Positions 1 to 9,700 of a stretch of DNA of 42,952 bases are shown piece after piece. Where the stretch lies: contig NZ_JBMSDZ010000023.1 in assembly GCF_049445995.1 (NCBI RefSeq), positions 1 to 42,952 on the forward strand, given 5' to 3'. The notes under the pieces are model-generated. The model was given only the letters and a program-made list of their open reading frames with translations. It did no database searches and was not told the origin of the DNA. This DNA is from Dyella_A sp049445995 (GTDB lineage Bacteria; Pseudomonadota; Gammaproteobacteria; Xanthomonadales; Rhodanobacteraceae). The translations under genes and the position numbers were made by a program. Numbering within the stretch: the stretch's first letter is position 1; every line of letters begins with the position of its first letter.

Positions 1-103
1 CGCCCGCCGCCTGATGGCGCACCACGACCGTTCGTCATGGGCACCGGTGGCTTGGGTTTGGCTGGTCGAGGCGCGTATCCTTGCTACCAGACTCGCAAGC
101 TGA

Positions 104-187
104 TTATTTTGTCGACACCCTCTGAGCCGCTTCGTGCGCGAGGACGGACGCTGGTACTACGTGGACGGCGGCGGCGACGACCGCTAA
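104..187 (+). pseudogene. possible C-terminal remnant of a YchJ/SEC-C family protein
   Basis: The last 22 codons before a TAA at 185-187 read LSRFVREDGRWYYVDGGG and then DDR. This matches the usual C-terminus of YchJ-type (UPF0225, SEC-C domain) proteins. An in-frame TGA lies at 101-103, and the upstream frames do not read as the rest of that family, so only the tail is present. It may be a deletion remnant or a frameshifted gene. It converges on the ligB stop with only 7 bases between them. Because the window begins here, the break could also be an assembly artefact. Confidence 0.4.
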
Positions 188-194
188 ATGCGGC

Positions 195-1955
195 TCAGAA
201 GCCGGCCACGCCGGCGGCGTGCAGGCGCGCCGCCAGCGCCCGCACGTCCTCGTTGGCGAAGAACGCGCGCAGCCGCTTCGCCCCGGTGGCGCCAACGCCA
301 TTCATGCGCCGCCAGTCCGCCTCGCTGCGGGCGACCAGCGTGGCCCAGTCCGGCACCGGCGCGTCGCCCATCGGCGGCGGCGCCAGGGCCGCCAGCCAGC
401 GGCCGAAATCCGCATCGTGCGCGGCGGCAAAGGCACGGCCCAACGCCGCCGCGCGTTCCGCGCCGATGCCATCGAGCGTGGCCAACTGCGCGGGCGTCAG
501 GCGCATCCAGTCCAGCAGGCTTCGCACCTGTCCGGCATCGATCAGCTGCTGCCACAGCGCAGGGCCGACGCCGTCGAGGTCCAGTCCGTGGCGGCCGCCC
601 AGCCACACCAGCCGCGCACGGAACTGCCCTTCGCAACCCGGATCGGGGTGCCAGCAGCTCAGCGCATCGTGCCCTGTATCCGGCGTGTGCACCGGTGTGC
701 GCTCGCGGGTACGCCACACCACCGCGTCCAGGCGCGGGATGGTGAGCCCGGCCAGCGACACGCTGACGCGATCGCCGGGCCGCACGTCGAGTTGGCGCCA
801 GCGCGTCAGTGACCCCACGCTCACCCGCTGCACGCGGTGGTCGTCCAGTTGCACCGGCTCCAGCTCAAGCACCACGCTCACCCGGCCGCTGCGGCCGGTG
901 CGGAAATCCACGCCACGCACCGTGGCCAGCGCGCGTGCGGCCGGGTACTTCCACGCCACCGCCCAGTCCGGCGGCGCGGCCTGCCAGCGGCTGGCCGAGG
1001 GTCGTTGACCCTGGCGCAGCACCACGCCGTCGGCGGCAAACGGCAGCGTCTGGCGATACCAGCGCTCGCGCCAGCGCGTCACCTCGGCCAGCGTCGCCAC
1101 CGGCTGGGTCAGCGCGGCGCTGTCGGCCAGACCCATCGTGCGCAGGCCGGCCAGGCGCGCGGCCATCTCGTCCGGCCCGCTCGGCCAGTCCCACACGAAC
1201 AGGCCGATCCGGGCGGCGGTGGCGTCGTCCAGCTCGCCCCGCGCCAGTGCGCCGGCCACCTTCGAGCGGGCGTTGGCGCCGCCGTCGCGCGCCTGCACGT
1301 GGCCGGGCAGGCGCCACACCAGCTCGCCCTGCAGCACCACGCGCGCCGGCGCGTGGGCGAGCGTCTTGGGCACCGCGTCGATGCGGCGGACGGCGGCGCT
1401 CCAGTCCGAGCCGCGCGCGCCGTCGCCGCGGCTCACCGCCTCGCGCAGCGTGCCGTGCTCGTACAGCAGGGTGACCGCCACGCCGTCGGCCTTGGGCTGG
1501 ATCCACAGGTCGTGCCCACCGCGCGAGCGCATCCACGCCTGCACGGCATCCGCACTGGGCAGCTTGGCCAGCCCGGTCTGCACCACCGGGGCACGCACGC
1601 TGCCGCCGGCGTCGGCCAGGTGCGGCAGCTCGGCCGGCGCCTGCGCGGGAAAGCACGCGCGCCAGACCCGGAACTGCACCAGCGCCTGGTCGTAGATGGC
1701 GTCATCCACCGGCGAGCGGCCTTCCACCCGATAGGCGTGGTTCCACGCGGCGAGGCGATCGTGCAGGGCGGCGAGCTCGGCGCGGGCGCGGGCGGGCGGC
1801 CAGTCGGGACAGCCCGCATGCAGCGGCGCGACGACCCACAGCAGACCCAGGACGAACGCGATCCCCGGCAGCCTGTCGGGCTTTGCTGGTCGAGACGAGA
1901 AGTCGGCTGGGCGAGGACGGATTTTCGACGTTTCGTCGGCCCATGGTGGTTCCAT
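195..1955 (-). CDS. ligB: NAD-dependent DNA ligase LigB
   Basis: This is the shorter NAD+-dependent DNA ligase that seals nicks, as a paralogue of LigA. From the ATG at 1955 it has 586 residues. The adenylation site KADG is at about residue 155, in WIQPKADGVAVTLLY, and is followed by GELVWRLPGH and DGVVL motifs. The C-terminus carries HhH repeats (LDGIGAERAAALG; NGVGATGAKRL). There is no zinc finger or BRCT domain, as in E. coli LigB. A hydrophobic signal-like segment (GIAFVLGLLWVVAPLHAG, about residues 31-48) also matches E. coli LigB. No ATG, GTG or TTG lies just before that segment, so the nearest start gives a 30-residue extension encoded by a repeat element. Confidence 0.9.
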   Translation of the reverse strand: MEPPWADETSKIRPRPADFSSRPAKPDRLPGIAFVLGLLWVVAPLHAGCPDWPPARARAELAALHDRLAAWNHAYRVEGRSPVDDAIYDQALVQFRVWRACFPAQAPAELPHLADAGGSVRAPVVQTGLAKLPSADAVQAWMRSRGGHDLWIQPKADGVAVTLLYEHGTLREAVSRGDGARGSDWSAAVRRIDAVPKTLAHAPARVVLQGELVWRLPGHVQARDGGANARSKVAGALARGELDDATAARIGLFVWDWPSGPDEMAARLAGLRTMGLADSAALTQPVATLAEVTRWRERWYRQTLPFAADGVVLRQGQRPSASRWQAAPPDWAVAWKYPAARALATVRGVDFRTGRSGRVSVVLELEPVQLDDHRVQRVSVGSLTRWRQLDVRPGDRVSVSLAGLTIPRLDAVVWRTRERTPVHTPDTGHDALSCWHPDPGCEGQFRARLVWLGGRHGLDLDGVGPALWQQLIDAGQVRSLLDWMRLTPAQLATLDGIGAERAAALGRAFAAAHDADFGRWLAALAPPPMGDAPVPDWATLVARSEADWRRMNGVGATGAKRLRAFFANEDVRALAARLHAAGVAGF

Positions 1956-2031
1956 GGATCGGCCAAGCGGCGGAAACCGGGACCGCGCAGCCGGATTCGC
2001 CGCCCGGCCGAGCAAAGTCCGACAGGCTGCT
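1867..2031. repeat. inverted-repeat element over the ligB 5' end
   Basis: Near-identical inverted arms lie at 1867-1889 and about 2008-2031. Their core is AGCAAAG(C/T)CCGACAGGCTGC, with one mismatch. They enclose about 120 bp that includes a second small inverted repeat, CCATGG-TGGTT-CCATGG. The total of 165 bp resembles a miniature repeat element. The left arm runs into the ligB reading frame and the only nearby ATG for ligB (1955) lies inside the element. Just beyond it TGGACTACGCA occurs twice in tandem at about 2030-2056. Confidence 0.5.
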
Positions 2032-2295
2032 GGACTACGCATGGCTGGACTACGCATAGTGTGTCTCCCGCGGCGCGCTCCGGCGCCGATCGGGCAAGCC
2101 TAGTCAGGACATCGACGCGTCCGACAGCGGGTTCGTGCCGGGCGCACTGTAGGCACCTGCTGCCTGCCGGCTAAAGCGTTCACCGACGCGTGCGCCCAGA
2201 GGCTGATAAAAAAAATTCGACCGCCGCAGCGAGCGCGCCGCCGGCACGGGCCTTTGGCGACGGTCGCCGCAGGTGGGCGATTTTTTCTCGGCCTT
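2032..2295. other. intergenic region, no gene seen
   Basis: Together with the repeat, this fills the gap between ligB and the NRDE gene, both on the minus strand. It contains an A8 run near 2209 and a small hairpin (GGCGA-CGG-TCGCC) near 2255. The T-run after that hairpin faces the wrong way to end the NRDE gene. I see no convincing promoter for ligB and no coding frame with family features. Confidence 0.4.
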
Positions 2296-3060
2296 TCAGT
2301 CGGCGGTGCCGAAGCGCAAGGCGGTCTGGCCGTCCGGACGTCCGTTCGGAACGAACCGCCGCTCGACGATGCGGCCCGCGCCGCGGCGATCGATCAGCAC
2401 CACCGTGCTCGCCCGGGTGCCGTAACGCTCGCCGCGGATGAACGCCGACGACAGCCAGCGCTCGCGTTCCAGGCCGATGCCGGTGTCCGGCAAGTCCTCG
2501 TCCGGCGCCTGGCGCTCGTCGGCCAGCGCGGCGAACAGCGGTTCGGTGTCGTCCGCATCGGTGTCGAGCCAGGCCTGCAGCCGGTCCATCAGCGCCCGCG
2601 TCTTCGGCCACGGCGCATTGAAGTCGGCGTTGGACAGGCCGTGCACGCCGGGACTGATCGGCTGCAGCCGCGGCGCCGGGCGGTTGCCGAGGTAGAAGCC
2701 GTCGCGCGCATCGAAGGTGAGCAGGTTGAACGGCCGGTAGTGCGCCGCCTCGGCCTGCAGTCGCTCGGCATGGGCGGGCGCGTCGTGCGGCCCGGTGAGG
2801 TAGTCCAGTGCGAGCAGGCCGCGCGAGCGTCCGAGCTGGGGATCGCGCGGATCGCGCACGTTGGTCACCACCGCGCAGCGGCCCTCGTCGGTGACGCCGA
2901 GCCAGGTGCCGCCGGCTTCCAGGTCCCGCCCGGCCGCCATCGTCGTATCCGGCCAGCGCGCCAGCGGCGCGCTCGGCCGGCCGTGGAACTCATCGCGATT
3001 GCCGGCGAGCACGAGCCGCCAGCGCGGATGGGCGTTCCAGGCGAAACCGATCAGGCACAT
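2296..3060 (-). CDS. NRDE/TANGO2 family protein
   Basis: This 254-residue protein starts MCLIGFAWNAHPRWRLVLAGNRDEF. It has the family's conserved Cys2 and the NRDE signature at residues 21-24. Further conserved blocks are GRDLEAGGTWLGV, VTNVRDP, SRGLL and LQPISPGVHGLSNADF. Length and motifs fit the Ser/Thr-rich T10/TANGO2 family (PF05742). Animal members have been linked to heme trafficking; the role of bacterial members is not settled. It is divergently placed from the next gene, with 363 bp between. Confidence 0.85.
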   Translation of the reverse strand: MCLIGFAWNAHPRWRLVLAGNRDEFHGRPSAPLARWPDTTMAAGRDLEAGGTWLGVTDEGRCAVVTNVRDPRDPQLGRSRGLLALDYLTGPHDAPAHAERLQAEAAHYRPFNLLTFDARDGFYLGNRPAPRLQPISPGVHGLSNADFNAPWPKTRALMDRLQAWLDTDADDTEPLFAALADERQAPDEDLPDTGIGLERERWLSSAFIRGERYGTRASTVVLIDRRGAGRIVERRFVPNGRPDGQTALRFGTAD

Positions 3061-3423
3061 GGGGCGAGGAGTGAGTGAAGAGGCATGAGGAGCGAGAGAG
3101 GAGGCGTCGAGGAGCAGGAGTTTGCAACGTTATCCGGGGAAGGCCCGATTTTGCTCGTCATCCCCGCGAGGCGCATGCCGCATCCATCATGCCGACGAGC
3201 TTTCCGTCGCCGCCCGCCGGGGCTTGCCGTGCCAGCCATCGCACGAAGCGAGTCGCCGCGTCTCTCAAAGTACACCGCCACCCCGTGGAAAGTGGTCTCG
3301 GCCGCTCGGGCCGGTGCCAGGGGGATGTTGCACGCCCGGCGCCATGGGTCGGGTTTCGCCCGCTGCCCGCCGGATGCACACTCGTCGCAGCCGCCGGCAT
3401 CGAGCCCTCGGCGAGGAGACGAC
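3061..3423. other. intergenic region between divergent genes
   Basis: These 363 bases separate the NRDE gene (minus) from the secreted EreA/ChaN-like gene (plus) and should hold both promoters. The plus frame stays open upstream, but the stretch lacks protein-like features, and a clear ribosome site (GAGGAGAC) lies only before 3424. I found no repeat, RNA gene or strong -35/-10 pair. Confidence 0.4.
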
Positions 3424-4767
3424 ATGGTCCGCTGGCATCCCCTGCCCGTGCTGCTGATCGGCATGCTCACCCTGGCCTCCCGCGCCACGGCGGCGCAGCA
3501 GGACGCGGCCTGGCGCGCGGCGCAGGTCGCCGCCGCCGAACGCTCCGAGCAGATCATGGCGACCGCCGCCCGGCGCAAGGATCTGCTGGACCAGTACCGC
3601 GTGATGATGGACGCGGCCAGCGCCGCGCCGGCGGAAGATCGCGTGTTCAACATCATCTTCAGCCAGTACCTGAGCTGGTACCAGAGCTTCATCGGCGACT
3701 ACCCGAACGCGCAGGCCAGCTACTCCATCGGTCAGCCGGCGCAGCCGGACGACGCGCCCTCGCCGCTGGCCGCGGGCTGGCGGATGCAGGACGCGCGCGT
3801 CGCCATCGCCCGCCTCGCCAGGGGTCGCCGGGTGGTGCTGTTCAACGAGGCGCACAACGTGCCGCTGACCCGCACGCTGACGGTGGCGATGCTGGCCACG
3901 CTGCGCGCCGAGGGCTTCAACTACTTTGCGGTGGAGACGCTGTACGGCGACGACCACGCGCTGGCCAAGCGCGGCTACGTCACCGCCGACAGCGGCTTCT
4001 ACACCCGCGAACCGATCTACGCCGAGATGGTGCGCAGCGCGCTCAGGCTCGGCTTCACCGTGGTGGCCTACGAGTCGGACCAGCCCGGCACCGCGGACGA
4101 GCGCGAGCGGACGCAGGCGCGCAACCTCTACGACCGCGTGTTTCGCCGCGACCCCAGGGCCAGGCTGGTGGTGAACGCCGGCTACGCGCACATCCAGGAG
4201 AGCGGCGCCTACCTGGGCGGCCGCAGCATGGCGCAGTACCTGCAGCAGCTGGACGGCATCGACGCGCTGACGGTGGAGCAGACCATGCTGATCCCGCATC
4301 CGCAGGCCACGCAGGACCACCCGTGGTACACCGCGGCGATGGCCACGCGCCACCCCGATCAGCCGTTCGTGTTCGTCGACCGTGACGGCAAGCCGTGGTC
4401 GCTGCGCCCGGGCTACGACGTCAGCGTGTTCTTCCCGCCGCCGCGCCTGCGCCGCGAACGCCCGACCTGGCTGGGCCTGTGGGGACTGCGCCGGCCGTAC
4501 TTCGTCAGCGGCGACACCGCCTGCGCACAGCGCTGGCCGTGCCTGGTGGAGGCGCTGCCGGCGAACGAAGGCGATGACGCGGTCGCCGCCGATCGCCTGC
4601 TGTTCGATCCGCCGCCGAACCCGCCGCCACTGCACGACCGGGTGCGGCCCTTGCGCGGCGCCACCGCGGGCGAGCTGTACCTGCGCCCGGGCGTCTACCG
4701 GCTGCGCATCAGCGGCGCCGACGGCCGCGTATCGGTGCGCCGGAACGTGCGCATTCCGGCACGCTGA
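3424..4767 (+). CDS. secreted EreA/ChaN-like fold protein
   Basis: The ATG at 3424 is preceded by GAGGAGAC and opens a signal peptide (PVLLIGMLTLASRATA, residues 8-23). The 447-residue product is therefore exported. Residues about 130-290 carry a pattern like the erythromycin esterase/ChaN heme-binding superfamily: RRVVLFNEAHN (E142, H144), FAVETLY (E171), VVAYESDQPG (E217) and VNAGYAHIQESG (H256). The last 150 residues are a proline-rich beta region ending GVYRLRISGADGRVSVRRNVRI. The family assignment rests on spacing of acidic and His residues. The substrate is unknown, and I would not call it a macrolide esterase. Confidence 0.65.
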   Translation: MVRWHPLPVLLIGMLTLASRATAAQQDAAWRAAQVAAAERSEQIMATAARRKDLLDQYRVMMDAASAAPAEDRVFNIIFSQYLSWYQSFIGDYPNAQASYSIGQPAQPDDAPSPLAAGWRMQDARVAIARLARGRRVVLFNEAHNVPLTRTLTVAMLATLRAEGFNYFAVETLYGDDHALAKRGYVTADSGFYTREPIYAEMVRSALRLGFTVVAYESDQPGTADERERTQARNLYDRVFRRDPRARLVVNAGYAHIQESGAYLGGRSMAQYLQQLDGIDALTVEQTMLIPHPQATQDHPWYTAAMATRHPDQPFVFVDRDGKPWSLRPGYDVSVFFPPPRLRRERPTWLGLWGLRRPYFVSGDTACAQRWPCLVEALPANEGDDAVAADRLLFDPPPNPPPLHDRVRPLRGATAGELYLRPGVYRLRISGADGRVSVRRNVRIPAR

Positions 4768-4838
4768 GAACGTTGTGACTTTTCAACCGCTCAGGCCGGC
4801 CAGGGAAGGCCGGACACGCAAGTGCCTGATCCGCGTGA

Positions 4839-4865
4839 GTGAGTCCGGACAGGTGCCGGACTCAC
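4839..4865 (+). terminator. hairpin downstream of the secreted protein gene
   Basis: GTGAGTCCGG (4839-4848) pairs perfectly with CCGGACTCAC (4856-4865) across a 7-base loop. It lies 70 bases after the stop of the plus-strand gene, just before a second hairpin. It has no T-run of its own. Confidence 0.45.
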
Positions 4866-4869
4866 GATG

Positions 4870-4898
4870 GAAGAAAACCACAGGAAGTGGTTTTCTTC
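4870..4898. terminator. bidirectional terminator between convergent genes
   Basis: GAAGAAAACCAC (4870-4881) pairs perfectly with GTGGTTTTCTTC (4887-4898) across the loop AGGAA, giving a 12-bp stem. The A-rich and T-rich arms would give a U-rich 3' side in both directions. It sits between the convergent stops at 4767 and 4914, so it can serve both transcripts, including the end of gltBD. Confidence 0.7.
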
Positions 4899-4913
4899 AC
4901 AAGCTCCGGGCGC

Positions 4914-6344
4914 TCATGCGACCGCGGCCGCCACCGGCTGCTCGGCCAGCATGCGCGCGATCGAGCCGGCCGCCTCGCGGCCGTCGTACACCGCGCGCAC
5001 CACCAGGTCGGCGCCGCGCACGTTGTCACCGCCGGCGAAGATCTGCCGATGGGTGGTCTGGTGCGGCAGCGCGCCGTGCTCGCCGGTGATCACGCGACCG
5101 GAGCGGTGCAACTGCACGCCGTGCGCCTTGAGCCAGTCCGGCGGACTGGGCAGGAAGCCGAACGACTGGATCACCACGTCGGCCTCGATCACCGCCTCGC
5201 TGCCCGGCACGTTCTGCGGGCGCGGGCGGCCATGGCCGTCCTTCACCAGTTCGGTGGCGATCACCCGCACGCCGCGCACGTGGCCGTGGCCGTCGTCGAG
5301 GATCTCCAGCGGCTGGCGCTGAAACACGAACTCCACGCCTTCCTCGCGCGCGTGTTTCACCTCGCGCGCCGAGCCGGGCATGCTGGCCTCGTCGCGGCGG
5401 TAGACGCAGCGCACCGCCGCGGCGCCCAGGCGCACCGCGGTGCGCACGCAGTCCATGCCGGTGTCGCCGCCGCCCAGCACCACCACGCGCTTGCCGGCGA
5501 GGTCGATCGGCGAGGGCTCGTTGCGCAGCAGGCGCTCGGTGTTGACGATCAGGAACGGCAGTGCGTCGTGCACGCCGTGCAGCTCGCGGCCAGGCAGCTG
5601 ACCGTCGACGTAGGTGTAGGCGCCGGTGCCGACGAACACCGCGTCATAGTCGTCCAGCAGCTGGCCGAACTCGATGTCGCGACCCACTTCCTTCCCCAGC
5701 AAGAAGCGCACGCCCATCTCCTCCAGCACCGTGCGGCGCGTGCGCACCACGTCCTTCTCCAGCTTGAACGGCGGGATGCCGAAGGTCAGCAGGCCGCCGA
5801 TCTCGCGCTGCCGGTCGTAGACGTCGGCGGCAATGCCGGCGCGGCGCAGGCGGTCGGCACAGGACAAGCCCGCCGGCCCGGCGCCGACGATCGCCACGCG
5901 CCTGCCGGTTTCCGTCACGTGCGAGAGGTCCGGTCGCCAGCCCTGGCGCAGCGCCTCGTCGGTGACCCAGCGCTCGATGCTGCCGATGGTGACCGCGCCG
6001 AACGCGGTCTGCTCCAGCGTGCAGGCGCCTTCGCACAGGCGGTCCTGCGGGCAGATGCGGCCGCAGATTTCCGGCAGCGGGTTGGTTTCGTGCATCAGCG
6101 TGGCCGCTTCCATGATGCGGCCGTCCTGCACCAGCTTGAGCCAGTTGGGGATGTAGTTGTGCACCGGGCAGGCGTGCTCGCAGTACGGATTGCCGCAATC
6201 GATGCAGCGCTCGGCCTGGGTGCCCGCCTCCCTGGTGGCGAAATCGCCGGAGATCTCGCCGTAGCCCAGCACGCGCACGTTGACCGGCACGGTGCGCGGC
6301 GGCTGTCGCGGCACGTTGAGGAACTGGAAGAGTTTGTCGGTCAT
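4914..6344 (-). CDS. gltD: glutamate synthase (NADPH) small subunit
   Basis: GltD feeds electrons from NADPH to GltB for conversion of glutamine and 2-oxoglutarate into two glutamates. The 476-residue protein has the usual cysteine sets for Fe-S clusters: C47, C50, C55, C59 (RCIDCGNPYCEHAC) and C94, C98, C104, C108 (ICGRICPQDRLCEGAC). The FAD Rossmann motif GAGPAG is at 153-158, and a second dinucleotide site is VVVLGGGDTGMDC. The C-terminal FAD segment is IFAGGDNVRGADLVV. Length is normal. It lies downstream of gltB in the usual order, but 364 bp of repeats separate the two. The bases just before the ATG (GGCCCCCCG) show no ribosome-binding purine tract. Confidence 0.95.
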   Translation of the reverse strand: MTDKLFQFLNVPRQPPRTVPVNVRVLGYGEISGDFATREAGTQAERCIDCGNPYCEHACPVHNYIPNWLKLVQDGRIMEAATLMHETNPLPEICGRICPQDRLCEGACTLEQTAFGAVTIGSIERWVTDEALRQGWRPDLSHVTETGRRVAIVGAGPAGLSCADRLRRAGIAADVYDRQREIGGLLTFGIPPFKLEKDVVRTRRTVLEEMGVRFLLGKEVGRDIEFGQLLDDYDAVFVGTGAYTYVDGQLPGRELHGVHDALPFLIVNTERLLRNEPSPIDLAGKRVVVLGGGDTGMDCVRTAVRLGAAAVRCVYRRDEASMPGSAREVKHAREEGVEFVFQRQPLEILDDGHGHVRGVRVIATELVKDGHGRPRPQNVPGSEAVIEADVVIQSFGFLPSPPDWLKAHGVQLHRSGRVITGEHGALPHQTTHRQIFAGGDNVRGADLVVRAVYDGREAAGSIARMLAEQPVAAAVA

Positions 6345-6349
6345 CGGGG

Positions 6350-6693
6350 GGCCGGGAATAGGGAATCGGGAGTCGGGAATCGAGAGAGCTGGCGAGCTGG
6401 AGGTTTTCGCGGAGGGGCGAGTGCCCTATGCCGCGTAGCTTCCGACGCTTGACTCCGGGGCGTCGGCAAGCTCCGCGCAGTCACCCGGTTCTCTCTGAAC
6501 GCCTTCACCCCACCGGACGTCATGCCCGCGAAAGCGGGCATCCACGGTGCTCTGATGCAGGAGCCGAAAATGGATGACCGGCATTCGCCGTTGAAAAGCA
6601 CCTCCCGCGTTCGCGGGAATGACAGCGCCGGGGAGGCCGGCGGCTGTTGCCCGCTCTTGCCATTCCCGATTCCCGATTCCCCATTCCCTGGCC
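6350..6693. repeat. nested inverted-repeat/REP composite between gltB and gltD
   Basis: Outer arms at about 6350-6382 and 6661-6693 are inverted copies built from tandem GGGAATC-like heptamers. Inside are two hairpins of the common CGTCAT-type REP family: ATGCCCGC-GAAA-GCGGGCAT (6522-6541) and TCCCGC-GTTC-GCGGGA (6603-6618). The element fills almost the whole gap and its left end abuts the gltD start codon at 6344. The GAAA and GTTC loops match those at 18870-18943. Confidence 0.75.
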
Positions 6694-6708
6694 ACAGCGA
6701 AGCGCGCC

Positions 6709-9700
6709 TCACGCCGCGCTCCGCAGTTCGTCCGCCAGCGCCGCCAGGCTCGCGGCCTTCGGCTTGACCAGCCAGAACTTGTACTGCAGGCCGCGGAAGT
6801 CGCGCAGGATCTGCCGGCCCCAGGCGCTGCCGGTGTATTCCACGTGGCGCGTCACCAGCTGGCGCAGGTGCTGCATGTAGTTCTCCATGCCCTCCGGCGA
6901 GATGCGCAGGATGTCGACCAGCTCGTGGTTGTAGCAGTCGACGAAATCGCGCTCCAGATCGAGCACGTAGGCGAAGCCGCCGGTCATGCCCGCGCCGAAG
7001 TTGAGGCCGACCTTGCCCAGCACCGCCACCACGCCGCCGGTCATGTACTCGCAGCAGTGGTCACCGGCGCCTTCCACCACCGCCAGCGCGCCGGAGTTGC
7101 GCACCGCGAAGCGCTCGCCGGCGCGGCCGGCGGCGAACAGCTCGCCGTCGGTGGCGCCGTACAGGCAGGTGTTGCCGATGATCGAGGCGTCCTGGCTGGC
7201 GAACGGCGAGTCGGCCGGCGGCCGCACGATGATGCGGCCGCCGGCCATGCCCTTGCCGACGCCGTCGTTGGCCTCGCCGACCAGGTCGATGTGCACGCCG
7301 CCGGCATTCCACGCGCCCAGGCTCTGTCCGGCGGCGCCGGTGAGCGCGAGCGTGATCGGCGATGCGTCCATGCCGTGGTCGCCGTGCGCGCGGGCCACCT
7401 CGCCGGACAGCCGTGCACCGATCGCGCGGTCGGTGTTGGCGATGGCGTATTCGAAGCGGCCGCCGTGCTTGCCGAGCACGGCGTCGCGGGTGTCGGCGCT
7501 GATCCGCGAGGCCAGCGCGGCGGGGTCGCGCATCGGGTTGCGCGCCAGCGTGCAGGCCGCGTCCGCGCTGGCGCTCAGGCCACGGCCGTCGATCAGCGGC
7601 GAGAGGTCGAGCCGGTGCTGCACGGGCGTGGTGCCTTCGAGCTGGCGCAGCAGGTCGGTGCGCCCGACGATCTCCTCGATCGAGCGCGCGCCCAGTTCCG
7701 CCAGCCGCGCGCGCACGTCCTCCGCCACGAAGCGGAAGTAGTTCATCACCATTTCGGGCAGGCCGATGAAGTGATCCTTGCGCAGCACCGGATGCTGGGT
7801 GGCCACGCCGGTGGCGCAGTTGTTGAGGTGGCAGATGCGCAGGTACTTGCAGCCCAGCGCCACCATCGGGCCGGTGCCAAAGCCGAAGCTCTCGGCGCCG
7901 AGCATCGCCGCCTTGATCACGTCCAGGCCGGTCTTCAGGCCGCCGTCGGTCTGCAGCCGCACGCGGCCGCGCAGCTCGTTGCGGCGCAGCGTCTGCTGCG
8001 TCTCGGCCAGGCCGAGCTCCCACGGCGTGCCGGCGTACTTGATGGAGGTGAGCGGGCTGGCGCCGGTGCCGCCGTCGTGGCCGGACACGGTGATCAGGTC
8101 GGCACCCGCCTTGACCACGCCCGCCGCCACGGTGCCCACGCCGGCGTGGCTGACCAGCTTCACCGAGACCAGCGCCTCGGGGTTCACTTCCTTCAGGTCG
8201 TGGATCAGCTCGGCGAGATCCTCGATCGAGTAGATGTCGTGGTGCGGCGGCGGCGAGATCAGGCCGATGCCGGGCTTGGCGTAGCGCAGCCGGGCGATGG
8301 TGGCGTCGACCTTGTGGCCGGGCAGCTGGCCGCCCTCGCCGGGCTTGGCGCCCTGCGCCACCTTGATCTGCAGCACCTCGGCGTTGACCAGGTAGTGCGG
8401 GGTGACACCGAAGCGGCCCGACGCGACCTGCTTGATCTTGGACATCTTCTCGGTGCCGTAGCGGGCGGGATCCTCGCCGCCCTCGCCCGAGTTGGAACGC
8501 GCGCCGAGCCGGTTCATGGCGATCGCCAGCGCCTCGTGCGCCTCCGGCGACAGCGCGCCCAGCGACATGCCGGCCGAGTCGAAGCGCTTGAGGATCGCCT
8601 CCACCGGCTCGACCTCGTCCAGTGGGACCGGCGCGCCCAGCGGCTGCGGCCCGAGCAGGTCGCGCAGCGCCGACGGCGGGCGATGGTCGACGTGATCGGC
8701 GTAGGCGCGATAGTCGGTCGCCTCGCCGCTGCGCACCGCCTGCTGCAGCGTGGCGATCACGTCGGGGTTGTACATGTGGTACTCGCCGCCGTGCATGTAC
8801 TTGTACAGGCCGCCGGCACGCAGCGGCAACGCCTCGTCCCACGCCTCGGCGGCGAGCAGGCGCTGGTCGTGCTCAAGATCCTCAAAGGTGGCGCCGCCGA
8901 TGCGCGAGGGCGTGCCGGGGAAGCACAGCTCGACCACTTCCGGTGCCAGTCCGACGATCTCGAACAGCTGCGCGCCGCGGTAGCCGGCGATGGTGGAGAT
9001 GCCCATCTTGGAAAGGATCTTCAGCAGGCCCTTGCGGATGCCGCGGCGGTAGCTGCGGCCCACCTCGGCGCGGTCGGCGTCGATGTGGCCCTGGCGACCG
9101 AGCTCGAACAGGCTCTGGTAGGCCAGCCACGGATAGATCGCGGTGGCGCCGAAGCCGATCAGGCAGGCGAACTGGTGCGGATCGCGCGGCGTGGCGGTTT
9201 CCACGATCAGGTTGCACTGGCAGCGCAGCCCCTCGTCGATCAGGTGCGCGTGCACCGCGCCGGTGGCCAGCAGCGCGTGGATCGGCAGCTTGCCGCGCTC
9301 GGGGTAGCGATCGCTGAGGAACACCAGCACCTGGCCGTCGCGCACGCTCTGCGCCACCTCGCGGCACAGCCGGCGCAGCGCCTGCTCCAGGCCTTCCTCC
9401 GGCGCGTACATCAGGTCGAAGCGCGGCGTGCCGGCGAACTGCGGCAGCGCCAGCAGCTGGCGCAGCTTGCGCTGGCTGAGGACGGGCGAGTTGATCAGCG
9501 TCTGCTTCGCGTTCTCCGGCTTGAAGTCGAACACGTTGCCTTCGGGGCCGAGCTGGGTCACCAGCGACATCACCAGCTTTTCGCGCAGCGGATCGATCGG
9601 CGGGTTGGTGACCTGGGCGAAGGCCTGGCGGAAGCGGTCGAACAGCGGACGCACCTGGCGCGACATCGCCGCGATCGGCGTGTCGTCGCCCATCGAGCCG

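Noticed and set aside
4839..6452. A 537-codon plus-strand frame opposite gltD
   Set aside because: His/Ala/Val-rich shadow translation; GltD motifs are clear on the minus strand.
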